A stretch of DNA of 64,000 bases from positions 434,001 to 498,000 of the forward strand of contig NZ_FOKM01000001.1 in NCBI RefSeq assembly GCF_900111905.1, in the 5' to 3' direction. How positions within the stretch are numbered: position 1 is the first letter of the stretch; each line of letters starts with the position of its first letter. This DNA is from Rhizobium sp. NFR07. Lineage in GTDB: Bacteria; Pseudomonadota; Alphaproteobacteria; Rhizobiales; Rhizobiaceae. Positions 16,771-25,540 of the stretch are shown here, in pieces. Both the position numbers and the translations under genes were made by a program. The notes under the pieces were generated by a model. It was not told the origin of the DNA. It ran no database searches and saw only the letters and a list, made by a program, of their open reading frames with translations.

Positions 16771-19512
16771 GTGACCATCAGTCTCGAACAGGCCGATGCG
16801 ATGGAAAAGAACCTCCTGCGCTACATCTGGTGTCACACCCGACGGGAGCAATTATGGATACTGCTCCTCGTTGCGGTGTCCATGGTTCCCTATTTCCTGT
16901 CGTTCGATCTGCCGAAGCAGATCGTCAATGGACCCATTCAGGGCAACGGCTTCGAGACAGCCAATGCGCGCCAGCCGTTCTTTCGCCTGGCCTACGATCT
17001 TCCGGTGATTGGTCATGTCGAGCTTTTCAGAGGCATCGAGCTTGAGCGGCAGCAGACGCTCATGGCGCTCAGCGCAGTCTTCCTGGCGCTGGTCCTGATC
17101 AACGGATTGTTCAAGTTCCACATCAACACCTGCAAGGGCCGGCTTGGGGAGCGGATGTTGCGACGGATCCGTTTCGAACTCGTCGATCGCATTCTTCGCT
17201 TTCCGCCCAAAAATTTCAAGCAACTGAAGTCGGCCGAGATCGCCACCATGGTAAAGGATGAGGTGGAGCCGCTGGGCGGCTTCACCGGCGACGCATTCAT
17301 TCTGCCCGCTCTTCTCGGCGGCCAGGCTCTCACAACGCTCGGGTTCATCATCGTTCAGAACGTCTGGCTGGGCATGATCACCGCCAGCATAGTCGCCGTC
17401 CAGCTCAGCATCATCCCGCGGATGCGTCGAAGGCTGCTGGAACTCGGGCGCCTGCGGCAGCTGACGGCGCGCGAATTCTCGGGCCGGGTCAGCGAAATCG
17501 TCGACGGCATCAATGCGGTCCACAGCAACGACACTTCCAATCTCGAGCGTGCCGACATCGCCTGGCGGCTCGGGCAGATCTTCTCCATCCGCTATGACCT
17601 TTACCGATGGAAATTCCTGGTAAAATTCATCAATAACCTTCTCGCTCAGGTCACCCCGTTCATCTTCTACGCATTTGGCGGATACTTCGTTCTGCTGGGC
17701 AGGCTCGACCTCGGTCAGCTGGTGGCCGTCATCGCCGCTTACAAGGATCTTCCGAGCCCGTTGAAAGACCTTATAGACTGGGATCAGGCACGGCAGGACG
17801 TACAGGTAAAATACGCCACGGTATGGGATCAGTTCAGCGTGGAACCGCTTATCGCGCCAGCGGTTCACGAGCTTGCAAACGGCCCCGTTCCACCCCTTCA
17901 GGCATCCGTCGTTATTCGAAACCTGACGCTGGTCGATGATAGCGGCGCAAGGCTGCTGGACGACGTAACAACCGAGGTCGGGGCAGGAGAAACCATCGCT
18001 CTCGTCGGCACGACAGGAAGCGGAGCCGAGGCATTTGCCGAAGCCCTCGGTCGCCTCATCTGGCCGACATCCGGCAGCATCACGATTTGCGACCAGAGCC
18101 TGCTCGAAATGCCGGAATCCATCACCGGGCGACGTATTTCCTACGCGTCTGGAGAGCCATTCTTCCTGCATGGCACGCTGATGGACAATTTGCTCTATGG
18201 CTTGAAGCACGCGCCACGGGCGAACGGGGCATTGGACGAAAAGCACCTGGCCGAGTTCGAACGCTACGCGACGGAAGCGCGCAGGGCCGGCAATGTCGAG
18301 TTCGACCTTCATGACGACTGGGTGGACTACAAGGCCGCCGGAGCAAACGGGCCGGATGATCTCCTCAACGCGGTCCAGCCGATACTGGACGCAGTGCAGA
18401 TATCGGAAGATATCTTCGATCTGACGTTGCGCTCCTGCGTAGATGCGCAGGCGCATCGGACCATCAGCGAACGGATAGTCGAACTGCGCCGCGCGTTACG
18501 TGATCGGCTGGCGGCCGATCACCGCGACGACGTGCTCGTGCCGTTCGATTTCGATCTCTATAACATTCAGGCAAGCGTCGGCGAGAACCTGCTGTTTGGT
18601 ACTAGAACACAGCCGGGGCTCAGCGATCAGGACCTGATCGCTGAGCCCCACTTCCAACGATTTCTGGAAGAAACCGGCCTTGATCAGGACCTTTACCAGA
18701 TGGGCCTGGCGATCGCTGAAACGGCAGTCGAACTCTTCCATGACCTCGCTCCGCAGCATTCGTTCTTCGGCCGGCTGACATTCATGTCTGCCGATGACAT
18801 TCCCGTCTACCAGGCAATGCTCGCCCGATGCCGCGGCCTGCGCCTTGATGAGGTTCCGATGCAGGAGCGCATCTCGATCACCGCGCTCAGCCTCTCCTAT
18901 ATCGAGCCCAGCCATCGCTTCGGCCTACTGGGCGAAGACCTCATGGACAGACTTGTGACGGCACGAAAAATTTTCCATGCCGAGCTTCCGGAGGATATGG
19001 CGAATTTGATAGATCGTCATGACCCGGAACGCTTTACCAATTACGCCAGTCTACTGGACAACGTGCTCTTCGGCCGCGTCGCCTATCAGGTGGCGGACGC
19101 CGCCGACCATATCCGGGGGATCATGAAGGAGCTGTTTTCCGAAGCGGAGCTTTATGAGAGCGCCCTGGCGATCGGTCTTCAGTTCGACGTCGGCGCAAGC
19201 GGAAAGCGACTGACGATGGCCCAAAGACAAAAGCTCAACCTTGCCCGCGCATTGCTGAAGCATTCGGACCTGACTATACTCAATAGGCCTCTGTCGGCAC
19301 TCGACCAGCGTGTCGAGGAGGCAATAATGCGGTCCATCATCCAGCAACGGAATGACGCCGGGCAACCAACCTCACTCGTATGGGTCGTTTCCGATCCGCA
19401 TGTCGCACGGATATTCGACAAAGTCCTGCTTTTTCAGCGCGGATCATTGATAGGCTCCGGCGACTATCTGGAACTGTCGCGGTCAAATACGGTTTTCAGG
19501 GAACTGCTGTAG
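16771..19512 (+). CDS. ABC-exporter-like membrane protein with degenerate nucleotide-binding domain
   Basis: 913 residues from a GTG at 16771 (an ATG at 16801 is an alternative). Residues 1 to about 345 form an exporter-type transmembrane domain (LSFDLPKQIVNGPIQGNGF; MLRRIRFELVDRILRFPP). The ATPase part starts near residue 375, but its Walker A reads GTTGSGAEA, with Ala419 in place of the catalytic Lys. The signature is LTMAQRQKLNLARALL and Walker B ends LTILNRPLSALD, with Asn838-Arg839 where Asp-Glu is expected. Between Walker A and signature lies an insertion of about 300 residues in which the Q-loop-like element ending NLLYG/NLLFG/NVLFG occurs three times (473-477, 606-610, 764-768). ATP hydrolysis looks unlikely. 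The neighbouring cNMP-binding gene suggests a nucleotide-controlled complex. Confidence 0.85.
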   Translation: MTISLEQADAMEKNLLRYIWCHTRREQLWILLLVAVSMVPYFLSFDLPKQIVNGPIQGNGFETANARQPFFRLAYDLPVIGHVELFRGIELERQQTLMALSAVFLALVLINGLFKFHINTCKGRLGERMLRRIRFELVDRILRFPPKNFKQLKSAEIATMVKDEVEPLGGFTGDAFILPALLGGQALTTLGFIIVQNVWLGMITASIVAVQLSIIPRMRRRLLELGRLRQLTAREFSGRVSEIVDGINAVHSNDTSNLERADIAWRLGQIFSIRYDLYRWKFLVKFINNLLAQVTPFIFYAFGGYFVLLGRLDLGQLVAVIAAYKDLPSPLKDLIDWDQARQDVQVKYATVWDQFSVEPLIAPAVHELANGPVPPLQASVVIRNLTLVDDSGARLLDDVTTEVGAGETIALVGTTGSGAEAFAEALGRLIWPTSGSITICDQSLLEMPESITGRRISYASGEPFFLHGTLMDNLLYGLKHAPRANGALDEKHLAEFERYATEARRAGNVEFDLHDDWVDYKAAGANGPDDLLNAVQPILDAVQISEDIFDLTLRSCVDAQAHRTISERIVELRRALRDRLAADHRDDVLVPFDFDLYNIQASVGENLLFGTRTQPGLSDQDLIAEPHFQRFLEETGLDQDLYQMGLAIAETAVELFHDLAPQHSFFGRLTFMSADDIPVYQAMLARCRGLRLDEVPMQERISITALSLSYIEPSHRFGLLGEDLMDRLVTARKIFHAELPEDMANLIDRHDPERFTNYASLLDNVLFGRVAYQVADAADHIRGIMKELFSEAELYESALAIGLQFDVGASGKRLTMAQRQKLNLARALLKHSDLTILNRPLSALDQRVEEAIMRSIIQQRNDAGQPTSLVWVVSDPHVARIFDKVLLFQRGSLIGSGDYLELSRSNTVFRELL

Positions 19513-19579
19513 TCGCAGGCTTGCCGCTTGTGAAATTCGACTTTGCATGCGTCACCATACCTTCGGGAGAGCCGGGAAT

Positions 19580-20035
19580 ATGCTCAGCGATGAAGTGGAG
19601 ACATTGAGGGAAGTGCCAATTTTCGCCAGTATCGAGCCGGCGAAGCTGAAGCTTCTTGCCTTTGCATGCGATCGCATGATCTATCGTCAAGGCCAGGATA
19701 TATGCCGCCAGGGGGATCAGGGCGATGCGGCCTATGTGCTTTTGTCCGGCATGGCGGATGTGATCGTGTCGTCCAGCGCCGGTGAAGTGAAGGTGGCAGC
19801 CATCGGCGCAAATGCCATCGTCGGCGAAATGGCGGTCCTTTGCAACATTCCCCGCACTGCAACCGTGCGTGCCACCTCCAGATTGGAGGTCCTGCGTATC
19901 AGCAAGGACCACTTTTTGGCTTTGACAAGCGAGTTTCCGCAAGTGGCCACCGAGATCATGCGCACGCTCGCCGCGCGGCTGAGCGAGACGACGGCCGAGC
20001 TTGCCAATGCCCGGATCTCATTCACCACGCGTTGA
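19580..20035 (+). CDS. Stand-alone cyclic-nucleotide-binding domain protein
   Basis: 151 residues from the ATG at 19580 (GGGAGAGCC upstream; an ATG-less extension to 19547 is possible). One cNMP-binding beta barrel fills the protein. RQGDQGDAAYVLLSGMADV is followed by the phosphate-binding cassette IVGEMAVLCNIPRTATV, which keeps the Gly-Glu and the Arg that contact the cyclic phosphate. There is no helix-turn-helix, so it is not a Crp-type transcription factor. It lies 67 bp behind the degenerate ABC protein and may gate it in response to cAMP or cGMP. A cyclase gene is 1.3 kb away. Confidence 0.88.
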   Translation: MLSDEVETLREVPIFASIEPAKLKLLAFACDRMIYRQGQDICRQGDQGDAAYVLLSGMADVIVSSSAGEVKVAAIGANAIVGEMAVLCNIPRTATVRATSRLEVLRISKDHFLALTSEFPQVATEIMRTLAARLSETTAELANARISFTTR

Positions 20036-20196
20036 CCGCAGCCTCGCCAGCATGACCGAAGGACCGCTGCCTTTCGCGCGACGCCCGCATAGGTTGCTCA
20101 AAAAGATGATAGATGCTATATTTTCTTTTCGTGATCTAACGAAGGCGGCGTGCGGCTGGGGTTGATTTGACTGTCTCCTGGCGGAGGAGGTGTGCC

Positions 20197-20793
20197 GTGG
20201 TTCTTGCCAAATCGGCGTTCGCGTTTTTTTGCCTGGCGGCCAATCTGTCGTTCGCGGGTCAATTGCAGGATGCCGCGAAAAGCGGAAACGTGGTGGTGCT
20301 CAAGCAAGCCCTCGATAAGGCCACCAATTTGGCAGAAGTCGACGCGGCCGGAGATCCCGCGCTCATATTGGCATCCCTGGAAGGCCATGCGGATGCCGTG
20401 GAGCTGATACTGGAAAAGGGTGCCGATATCGAGGTCAGAAACAAGGGGGGGCTGACGGCACTCCATGCCGCGGCTTACGCAGGAAAACTTGACGTCGTTA
20501 AGCTTCTTGTCGCGAAAGGTGCGCAGGTCAACGATACCAGGAATTTTTACAAGATGTCGCCTTTGCATGCTGCGGCAGAGGAGGGTCACAGCGATGTCGC
20601 TGCATTCCTCATCGAAAGCAAGGCGGATATCGAGGCCACAGAGAGGAACGGCTACACGCCCCTTACTCAAGCCGGATGGCGCGGATATTGGAACGTCGGC
20701 GAGATTCTTCTGAAGGCCGGCGCGGTTTGCCAGAAAGCTGAACTCGTTGGCGAACCGCTTTACAACGAGTGCATGAAGCGGAAATCGCTCTGA
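20197..20793 (+). CDS. Secreted ankyrin-repeat protein
   Basis: 198 residues. The GTG at 20197 is chosen because AGGAGG lies 6 bp upstream and it yields a clean signal peptide (MVLAKSAFAFFCLAANLSFA, cleavage before GQLQDA); a TTG at 20167 is the longer alternative. Four to five ankyrin repeats follow, for example GDPALILASLEGHADAVELI, GGLTALHAAAYAGKLDVVKL and KMSPLHAAAEEGHSDVAAFL. It should act in the periplasm as a protein-binding scaffold. Similar small ankyrin proteins often protect or regulate a neighbouring secreted enzyme. The partner here could be the YHS protein, 32 bp downstream. Confidence 0.85.
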   Translation: MVLAKSAFAFFCLAANLSFAGQLQDAAKSGNVVVLKQALDKATNLAEVDAAGDPALILASLEGHADAVELILEKGADIEVRNKGGLTALHAAAYAGKLDVVKLLVAKGAQVNDTRNFYKMSPLHAAAEEGHSDVAAFLIESKADIEATERNGYTPLTQAGWRGYWNVGEILLKAGAVCQKAELVGEPLYNECMKRKSL

Positions 20794-20824
20794 TCACTCG
20801 TTGCGACAGGGACGGGAGGAAAGC

Positions 20825-21322
20825 ATGTCCACGAACAGGAACCGATTTGCAGCCGCAACCGCTGCGATAGCCATCGTGATGTCATTGTCGCATCAGGCTG
20901 TCGGTGAGGACTTCGTCAATACGGGATATTTCGGCGACGTCGCAATCAAGGGATATGACCCGGTCGCCTATTTCGTCGATGGCAAGGCCACCGAAGGCAG
21001 CGACCGGTTTTCCCACCGCTGGCTCGGAGCGACATGGCGTTTTGCCAGCGCGGAGCATCGGGATCTCTTTATCAAGGACCCGTCGCGTTATGCGCCACAG
21101 TATGGTGGCTATTGTGCCGACGGAGTGTCGTTTGGAACAGTGACCACCAATGTGGATCCGCGCGCTTGGCGCATCATCGACGGCAAGCTTTACATCAGCT
21201 ACGATCCCGGTGCGGCCGAAGGCATGGAGAAAAATGCGTCCAAGGTGCCGGACTCGCAAAAGCACTGGGCCGATGTCCAGCAAACGCTGATTTCCGAGAA
21301 GGTGCATAAGCAGTGGCAATGA
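20825..21322 (+). CDS. Exported YHS-domain protein
   Basis: 165 residues from the ATG at 20825, which follows a strong GGGAGGA. An N-terminal signal peptide runs to about residue 28 (FAAATAAIAIVMSLSHQAVG). The YHS domain is clear: IKGYDPVAYFVDGKATEGSD, then WRFASAEHRDLFIKDPSRYA and QYGGYCADGVSFG. YHS domains in bacterial secreted proteins are thought to bind metal, often copper, or to accompany redox proteins. The function here is unknown. It lies behind the ankyrin gene, probably in one transcript, and is convergent with the cyclase gene 16 bp away. Confidence 0.87.
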   Translation: MSTNRNRFAAATAAIAIVMSLSHQAVGEDFVNTGYFGDVAIKGYDPVAYFVDGKATEGSDRFSHRWLGATWRFASAEHRDLFIKDPSRYAPQYGGYCADGVSFGTVTTNVDPRAWRIIDGKLYISYDPGAAEGMEKNASKVPDSQKHWADVQQTLISEKVHKQWQ

Positions 21323-21338
21323 GCAGCGCGATCAACGG

Positions 21339-23561
21339 TTAGCGCGCATCCGCGGTGGGTGAAAAATACTGCAGCGAACGAGGAGTGACGTGAACATAGG
21401 CGAAATCGCCTGTAACCGGATCCGCATTCCGATAGACCGCACCGCATACGAGACGATCGAGAAAATAGCCTTCGAACTTCTCGCAAAGTCGTTCATCCTG
21501 GATCTGGGCGATACCGGTTATGCTGGTATTGGCACTGCGATAGGCCGTCTGACCGCCCTGACCGAAATATTGCATGAAGTCGGTGCCGTTTCGGTGTTTG
21601 CCCACCCATGTCTGGTTGCTGATCAGTGCCCGAAGATCCGCTCCCGTGACGCGATCCTCATCCTTCCCTTCAAAGCCGAACGGCCAATCGGGAATGCCGG
21701 CAGACTTTAGGGCGTTGACGTGATGATCGAGGTCACTGCCGGACCAATAATCATAGAGATATCGATAATAGGCCAGGTTGCTTTCAGGGAAGAGTGCGAG
21801 CAACTTCGTCACCTCCTCTTGCGCACGCGAATGATTGCCTATGTTTGCATAGGCTGCCGCGAGATATTCGCGTGCAGGTTCGGTTTTCGGCAGGTTCAGG
21901 AGCGCAGCCTCGATCAGCGGTATCGCTCGACGATCCGCTCTTGCGGAATAAAATACGATCCCGGCAAGCATCTTGAACCCGGGCGCGGGGGACGGATCAA
22001 GCCGTAGTGCCATCTCGATTGCTGAAATCGCCTGCTCGTGAGAGCCGGTATGAGCCAGGATAAGTGCAAGATTGCCAAACGCTTCGGCATCGTTGGGCTG
22101 GGCTGCTATGGCGTTGTTGGCAGAGGCAAGCGCTTCATCGCTCCTGCCATCCACCCACTGCAGCAGCGCCAGGACGGTATGCGCTCGCGAGTTGCCGGGA
22201 TCCAGTTTCAAAGCCTGTCCCGCCGCATCATAGGCAATTTTTCGCGCAACCGCGGCCGACCACAGGTAATTGTAGTCGTTCCGCCACACATCGACCGCGA
22301 CCCTGGCGATCCCCGCATAGGCGTTGGCAAAGCGAGGATCGAGATCGATTGCCTTCTGGTAGTATGACAATGTCCGACGATAGGTATCCACGTCACCGTA
22401 GATGAACCCCTCGTGCTCGGCTCGCATGTAATAGTCGTATGCTTCCAGGCTGTCGGTCGGCAAACGCGCCAGTTGGCTTTTCTCGCCCTTGCTCAGTTTC
22501 ACTTCAAGCGCCGAGATGATCCGCCCGATTACGTCGTCTTGAACGGCGAACAGATCGGTATATTGTCGGTCATACCCTTCCGCCCATATCGACAGCCCGT
22601 TCGTCGCCTCGATCAATTTGGCATTGATTCTCAAGCGGGGGCCGTCGCGCTGGACCGTTCCCTCGAGCACATACTGAACGCCAAGCTCGGATGCGACCTT
22701 CTGGATCGTTGCAGGCTTGTCGCGAACCGCGAAGACAGAATGGCGAGCGATCACGAAGAGGCCCGAAACCTTGGACAGCTTGGTTATCAGGTCATCCGTC
22801 AAGCCCTCGGCCAGATGATCGTGTCTTGCGTCGCCGCTGACGTTGATAAATGGCAAGACCGCGACCGATGGCTTGTCGGGCAGCGGGTGGGCATATTGGC
22901 TCGTCGTTTGCGCTGAAGAAAAGATCGGCCATGCGTACCACCACGACAAACCGGCGGCCACGGGCAGCCCGCCGATAATTGCCGCAACGATGGCCAGTCG
23001 CCTGATTAGGAACCGGCCGGAGATGACAGATCTGCCGGCTGGCAAGGGCTCCAGCATGACGTGGTAGACCCTGACCGGCTCGGCGAAACCCTTGACCTTG
23101 CGGTCGCCCAGCGACTTATATCCCGCGTTGATCTTGGATTTGACCTGATCGTAGGTGGAGCCCGATATCACAATGCCGCCGGGCTCTGCCAGCGCCTCGA
23201 TACGGTCCGCGATGCTCACGCCCTCGCCATGGATGTCATCTCCTTCGACAAGCACGTCTCCGAGATTGATACCGATGCGGAATTTCAGTTCGGCGGCACC
23301 GGAGGTCGCTTCGCCCTGTTCCTTCTTCTGCCGCTGAACATCGATCGCACACCGCAGGGCATCAACGACACTGTGAAATTCGACGAGAAGTCCATCGCCC
23401 AGCGCCTTTACGACGCGGCCGTTATTGGCCTCGATTGCGGGGGTGAAGACAGTGTCCATGTCTGAGCGAAATCGTGCACGGGTCTGCTCTTCGTCGATCT
23501 CGCTGAGGCGGCTGTAACCGACGACATCCGCAATCAATATGGCGGCGAGGCGGCGTTCCAT
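21339..23561 (-). CDS. Class III adenylate/guanylate cyclase with TolB-like domain and TPR repeats
   Basis: 740 residues. The N-terminal cyclase catalytic domain (about 1-165) begins RLAAILIADVVGYSRLSEID and contains GRVVKALGDGLLVEF and FRIGINLGDVLVEGDDIHGE, with the metal-binding aspartates present. A single membrane helix follows near residue 190. Then comes a TolB N-terminal/FlgO-like domain (KPSVAVLPFINVSGD; LGVQYVLEGTVQ) and several TPR units (for example AFGNLALILAHTGSHEQAIS). This architecture is common in rhizobia, which have many such cyclases. The catalytic domain is cytosolic and the TolB/TPR part probably periplasmic. The product would be cAMP or cGMP, which the nearby cNMP-binding protein could sense. 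Confidence 0.92.
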   Translation of the reverse strand: MERRLAAILIADVVGYSRLSEIDEEQTRARFRSDMDTVFTPAIEANNGRVVKALGDGLLVEFHSVVDALRCAIDVQRQKKEQGEATSGAAELKFRIGINLGDVLVEGDDIHGEGVSIADRIEALAEPGGIVISGSTYDQVKSKINAGYKSLGDRKVKGFAEPVRVYHVMLEPLPAGRSVISGRFLIRRLAIVAAIIGGLPVAAGLSWWYAWPIFSSAQTTSQYAHPLPDKPSVAVLPFINVSGDARHDHLAEGLTDDLITKLSKVSGLFVIARHSVFAVRDKPATIQKVASELGVQYVLEGTVQRDGPRLRINAKLIEATNGLSIWAEGYDRQYTDLFAVQDDVIGRIISALEVKLSKGEKSQLARLPTDSLEAYDYYMRAEHEGFIYGDVDTYRRTLSYYQKAIDLDPRFANAYAGIARVAVDVWRNDYNYLWSAAVARKIAYDAAGQALKLDPGNSRAHTVLALLQWVDGRSDEALASANNAIAAQPNDAEAFGNLALILAHTGSHEQAISAIEMALRLDPSPAPGFKMLAGIVFYSARADRRAIPLIEAALLNLPKTEPAREYLAAAYANIGNHSRAQEEVTKLLALFPESNLAYYRYLYDYWSGSDLDHHVNALKSAGIPDWPFGFEGKDEDRVTGADLRALISNQTWVGKHRNGTDFMQYFGQGGQTAYRSANTSITGIAQIQDERLCEKFEGYFLDRLVCGAVYRNADPVTGDFAYVHVTPRSLQYFSPTADAR

Positions 23562-23747
23562 GCGTCCTCACAGGTTCCCCTCCAACGTTACAACAAGCGG
23601 GCTGCCTAAGCCATCGCCGATGATGCCGTCGCGCTGCTTCCGTCCTACGCCACCGGCAGCATTCGAAAATGCTGACATTATCTGCCGTATGTCCCGGAAA
23701 TAGCGCGGGATCTGCGATCTCCGCCTCGACAGCGTCGTGCGGAAAAA

Positions 23748-23757
23748 TTATCTACAG
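23748..23757 (+). promoter_or_regulatory. Candidate BioR box in front of bioR
   Basis: TTATCTACAG lies 4 bases before the bioR start codon and resembles the published BioR consensus TTATMKATAA (8 of 10 positions). The same core occurs at 24627-24636 and variants at 24492-24521, so autoregulation is plausible. Confidence 0.5.
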
Positions 23758-23761
23758 AAGG

Positions 23762-24418
23762 ATGAGCTCCACCACCGAAGATACGATCGCACACCGGATC
23801 AGCCGCGTCCTGGCCGACAGGATTATCACCGGCGTTCTCAGACCCGACACGCGGCTGAGACAGGAGCATATCGCCGAGGAATTCGGGACGAGCCATGTCC
23901 CGGTCCGCGAAGCGCTCCGCCGGCTGGAGGCCCAGGGGCTGGCAGTGAGCGAAGCGCGGCGCGGTGTCAGGGTCGCATCTTTCACTTCGGCCGCCGTCGA
24001 GGAAGCGACAAGGATGCGATCGGTTCTCGAAGGGCTCGCACTTCGGCAGGCCGCGCCGCACTTGACCCCGCACATACTGGATCAGGCAGAGATCGTCGCG
24101 CGGGCATGCGACCAAGCGGTCGACGTCGTGCAGCAGGAAACAGCGAACCGGGAATTTCATGGCTTGCTCTTGGCTCCCTGCGAGATGCCGCGACTGCTTG
24201 CTGAAATTGACGATCTCCATATGGTCGGTTCCCGCTCCCTGTTTCTGGAGGATCGGAAGGGGCGGGTAGCCCCGCGCTTCGACGCAGATCACCACGCGGT
24301 GCTGCAGCACCTGCGCTCAGGCAAGCTGGATGAAGCAGTCCGCACCTTGGAGCGCCATGTATTGCGGCTGATCGAAACGCCGCTTCGCTCTTCCGCCAGA
24401 CCGCGCGCCTCAGAGTAA
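23762..24418 (+). CDS. bioR: GntR-family regulator, BioR-type repressor of biotin synthesis
   Basis: 218 residues. The N-terminal GntR winged helix (IAHRISRVLADRIITGVLRP; RLRQEHIAEEFGTSHVPVRE) is followed by an FCD effector domain with metal-binding type histidines (NREFHGLLL, DADHHAVLQHL, ERHVLRL). The start at 23762 excludes an upstream extension without ribosome site. It is placed directly before bioBFDAZ, the known location of BioR in several alphaproteobacteria. TTATCTA-type boxes lie in front of itself and of bioB. Ligand sensing in BioR is not fully understood. Confidence 0.87.
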   Translation: MSSTTEDTIAHRISRVLADRIITGVLRPDTRLRQEHIAEEFGTSHVPVREALRRLEAQGLAVSEARRGVRVASFTSAAVEEATRMRSVLEGLALRQAAPHLTPHILDQAEIVARACDQAVDVVQQETANREFHGLLLAPCEMPRLLAEIDDLHMVGSRSLFLEDRKGRVAPRFDADHHAVLQHLRSGKLDEAVRTLERHVLRLIETPLRSSARPRASE

Positions 24419-24491
24419 ATAGCCACGATATTCATGCGTTTTCCGCGATGCGGCATCCCGCATCGGTGGCGCGTCTTGCGTCACGTCAAAA

Positions 24492-24521
24492 TAATAGATA
24501 ATTTAATTTTATTATCTATCT
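24492..24521. promoter_or_regulatory. Paired BioR-like boxes upstream of bioB
   Basis: TAATAGATAA (24492-24501) and TTATCTATCT (24512-24521) face each other as inverted copies of the TTATCTA core in a very AT-rich stretch 20-50 bp before the bioB start. They overlap the likely promoter, so binding would block transcription of bioBFDAZ. A further TTATCTACAA lies inside the 5' part of the bioB frame at 24627-24636. Confidence 0.6.
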
Positions 24522-24541
24522 AGATTCGGAGCCATCGAGCC

Positions 24542-25540
24542 TTGCGCGCATATTCCTTGGATAAATCACTGGAAAATCAGACGACCGCCTGCTCATGCTT
24601 GGAGCATGAGGCCGTAAATGCGAAAATTATCTACAATACTCCATTCATTGATTTGCTTTTCCGCGCACAGCAGGTTCACCGCGAGAATTTCAACCCAAAC
24701 GCCATCCAGATGAGCCGTCTCCTGTCGATCAAGACCGGCGGCTGCGCCGAAGATTGCGGTTACTGCAGCCAGTCCGCGCATTATCCGACGGGCCTCAAGG
24801 CGTCGAAGCTCATGGACGTCGAGCGCGTGCTCTCCGAAGCGCGAAAGGCGAAGGAAGGCGGGGCAACGCGCTATTGCATGGGCGCAGCCTGGCGCAGCCC
24901 CAAGGACCGCGACATGGATGCACTGGTCGCCATGGTCGAGGGCGTCAGGGCACTCGGCATGGAGACCTGCATGACCCTTGGCAAGCTGACGCCGGATCAG
25001 TCCGGAAGGCTCGCGAAAGCGGGCCTCGACTACTACAACCACAACCTCGACACGTCTGAGCGCTATTATTCGGAGATCATCACCACCCGTGTGTTCGAAG
25101 ATCGGCTGGAAACGCTGGCCAATGTCCGGGACGCCGGCATCAAGGTCTGCGCCGGCGGCATTCTCGGCATGGGCGAGACGGTCGAGGATCGCATTTCAAT
25201 GCTTGTGACCCTTGCCAATCTGCCGTACCAGCCGGAAAGCGTGCCGATCAACATGCTGATCCCCATTCCCGGCTCCAAGCTGGAACATGCCGCTCCCATC
25301 GACCCGATCGACTTCATCCGCACTATCGCGCTCGCGCGCATCCTCATGCCGGCGTCCTATGTCCGGCTGTCTGCCGGAAGGACCGATATGAGCGACGAGA
25401 TGCAGGCTCTCTGTTTCTTTGCCGGAGCCAATTCCATCTTTGTCGGGGAGACGCTTCTGACCGCCGACAATCCCGGCGAAGATCACGACAGCGCTCTCTT
25501 CCGCCGGCTTGGCTTGAAGCCGATGGAATTGGAACGGTGA
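24542..25540 (+). CDS. bioB: Biotin synthase
   Basis: 332-residue radical SAM enzyme that inserts sulfur into dethiobiotin. The [4Fe-4S] motif is [13 protein letters not shown] (C68, C72, C75), preceded by the family block [17 protein letters not shown]. Later blocks are [12 protein letters not shown] and RLSAGRTDM. No ATG precedes the conserved core, so a non-ATG start is needed. TTG at 24542 has GGAG 10 bp upstream; TTG at 24557 and 24599 are alternatives. A BioR-like box lies inside this ambiguous N-terminal part. It is the first gene of bioBFDAZ and overlaps bioF by 4 bp. Confidence 0.95.
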   Translation: MRAYSLDKSLENQTTACSCLEHEAVNAKIIYNTPFIDLLFRAQQVHRENFNPNAIQMSRLLSIKTGGCAEDCGYCSQSAHYPTGLKASKLMDVERVLSEARKAKEGGATRYCMGAAWRSPKDRDMDALVAMVEGVRALGMETCMTLGKLTPDQSGRLAKAGLDYYNHNLDTSERYYSEIITTRVFEDRLETLANVRDAGIKVCAGGILGMGETVEDRISMLVTLANLPYQPESVPINMLIPIPGSKLEHAAPIDPIDFIRTIALARILMPASYVRLSAGRTDMSDEMQALCFFAGANSIFVGETLLTADNPGEDHDSALFRRLGLKPMELER

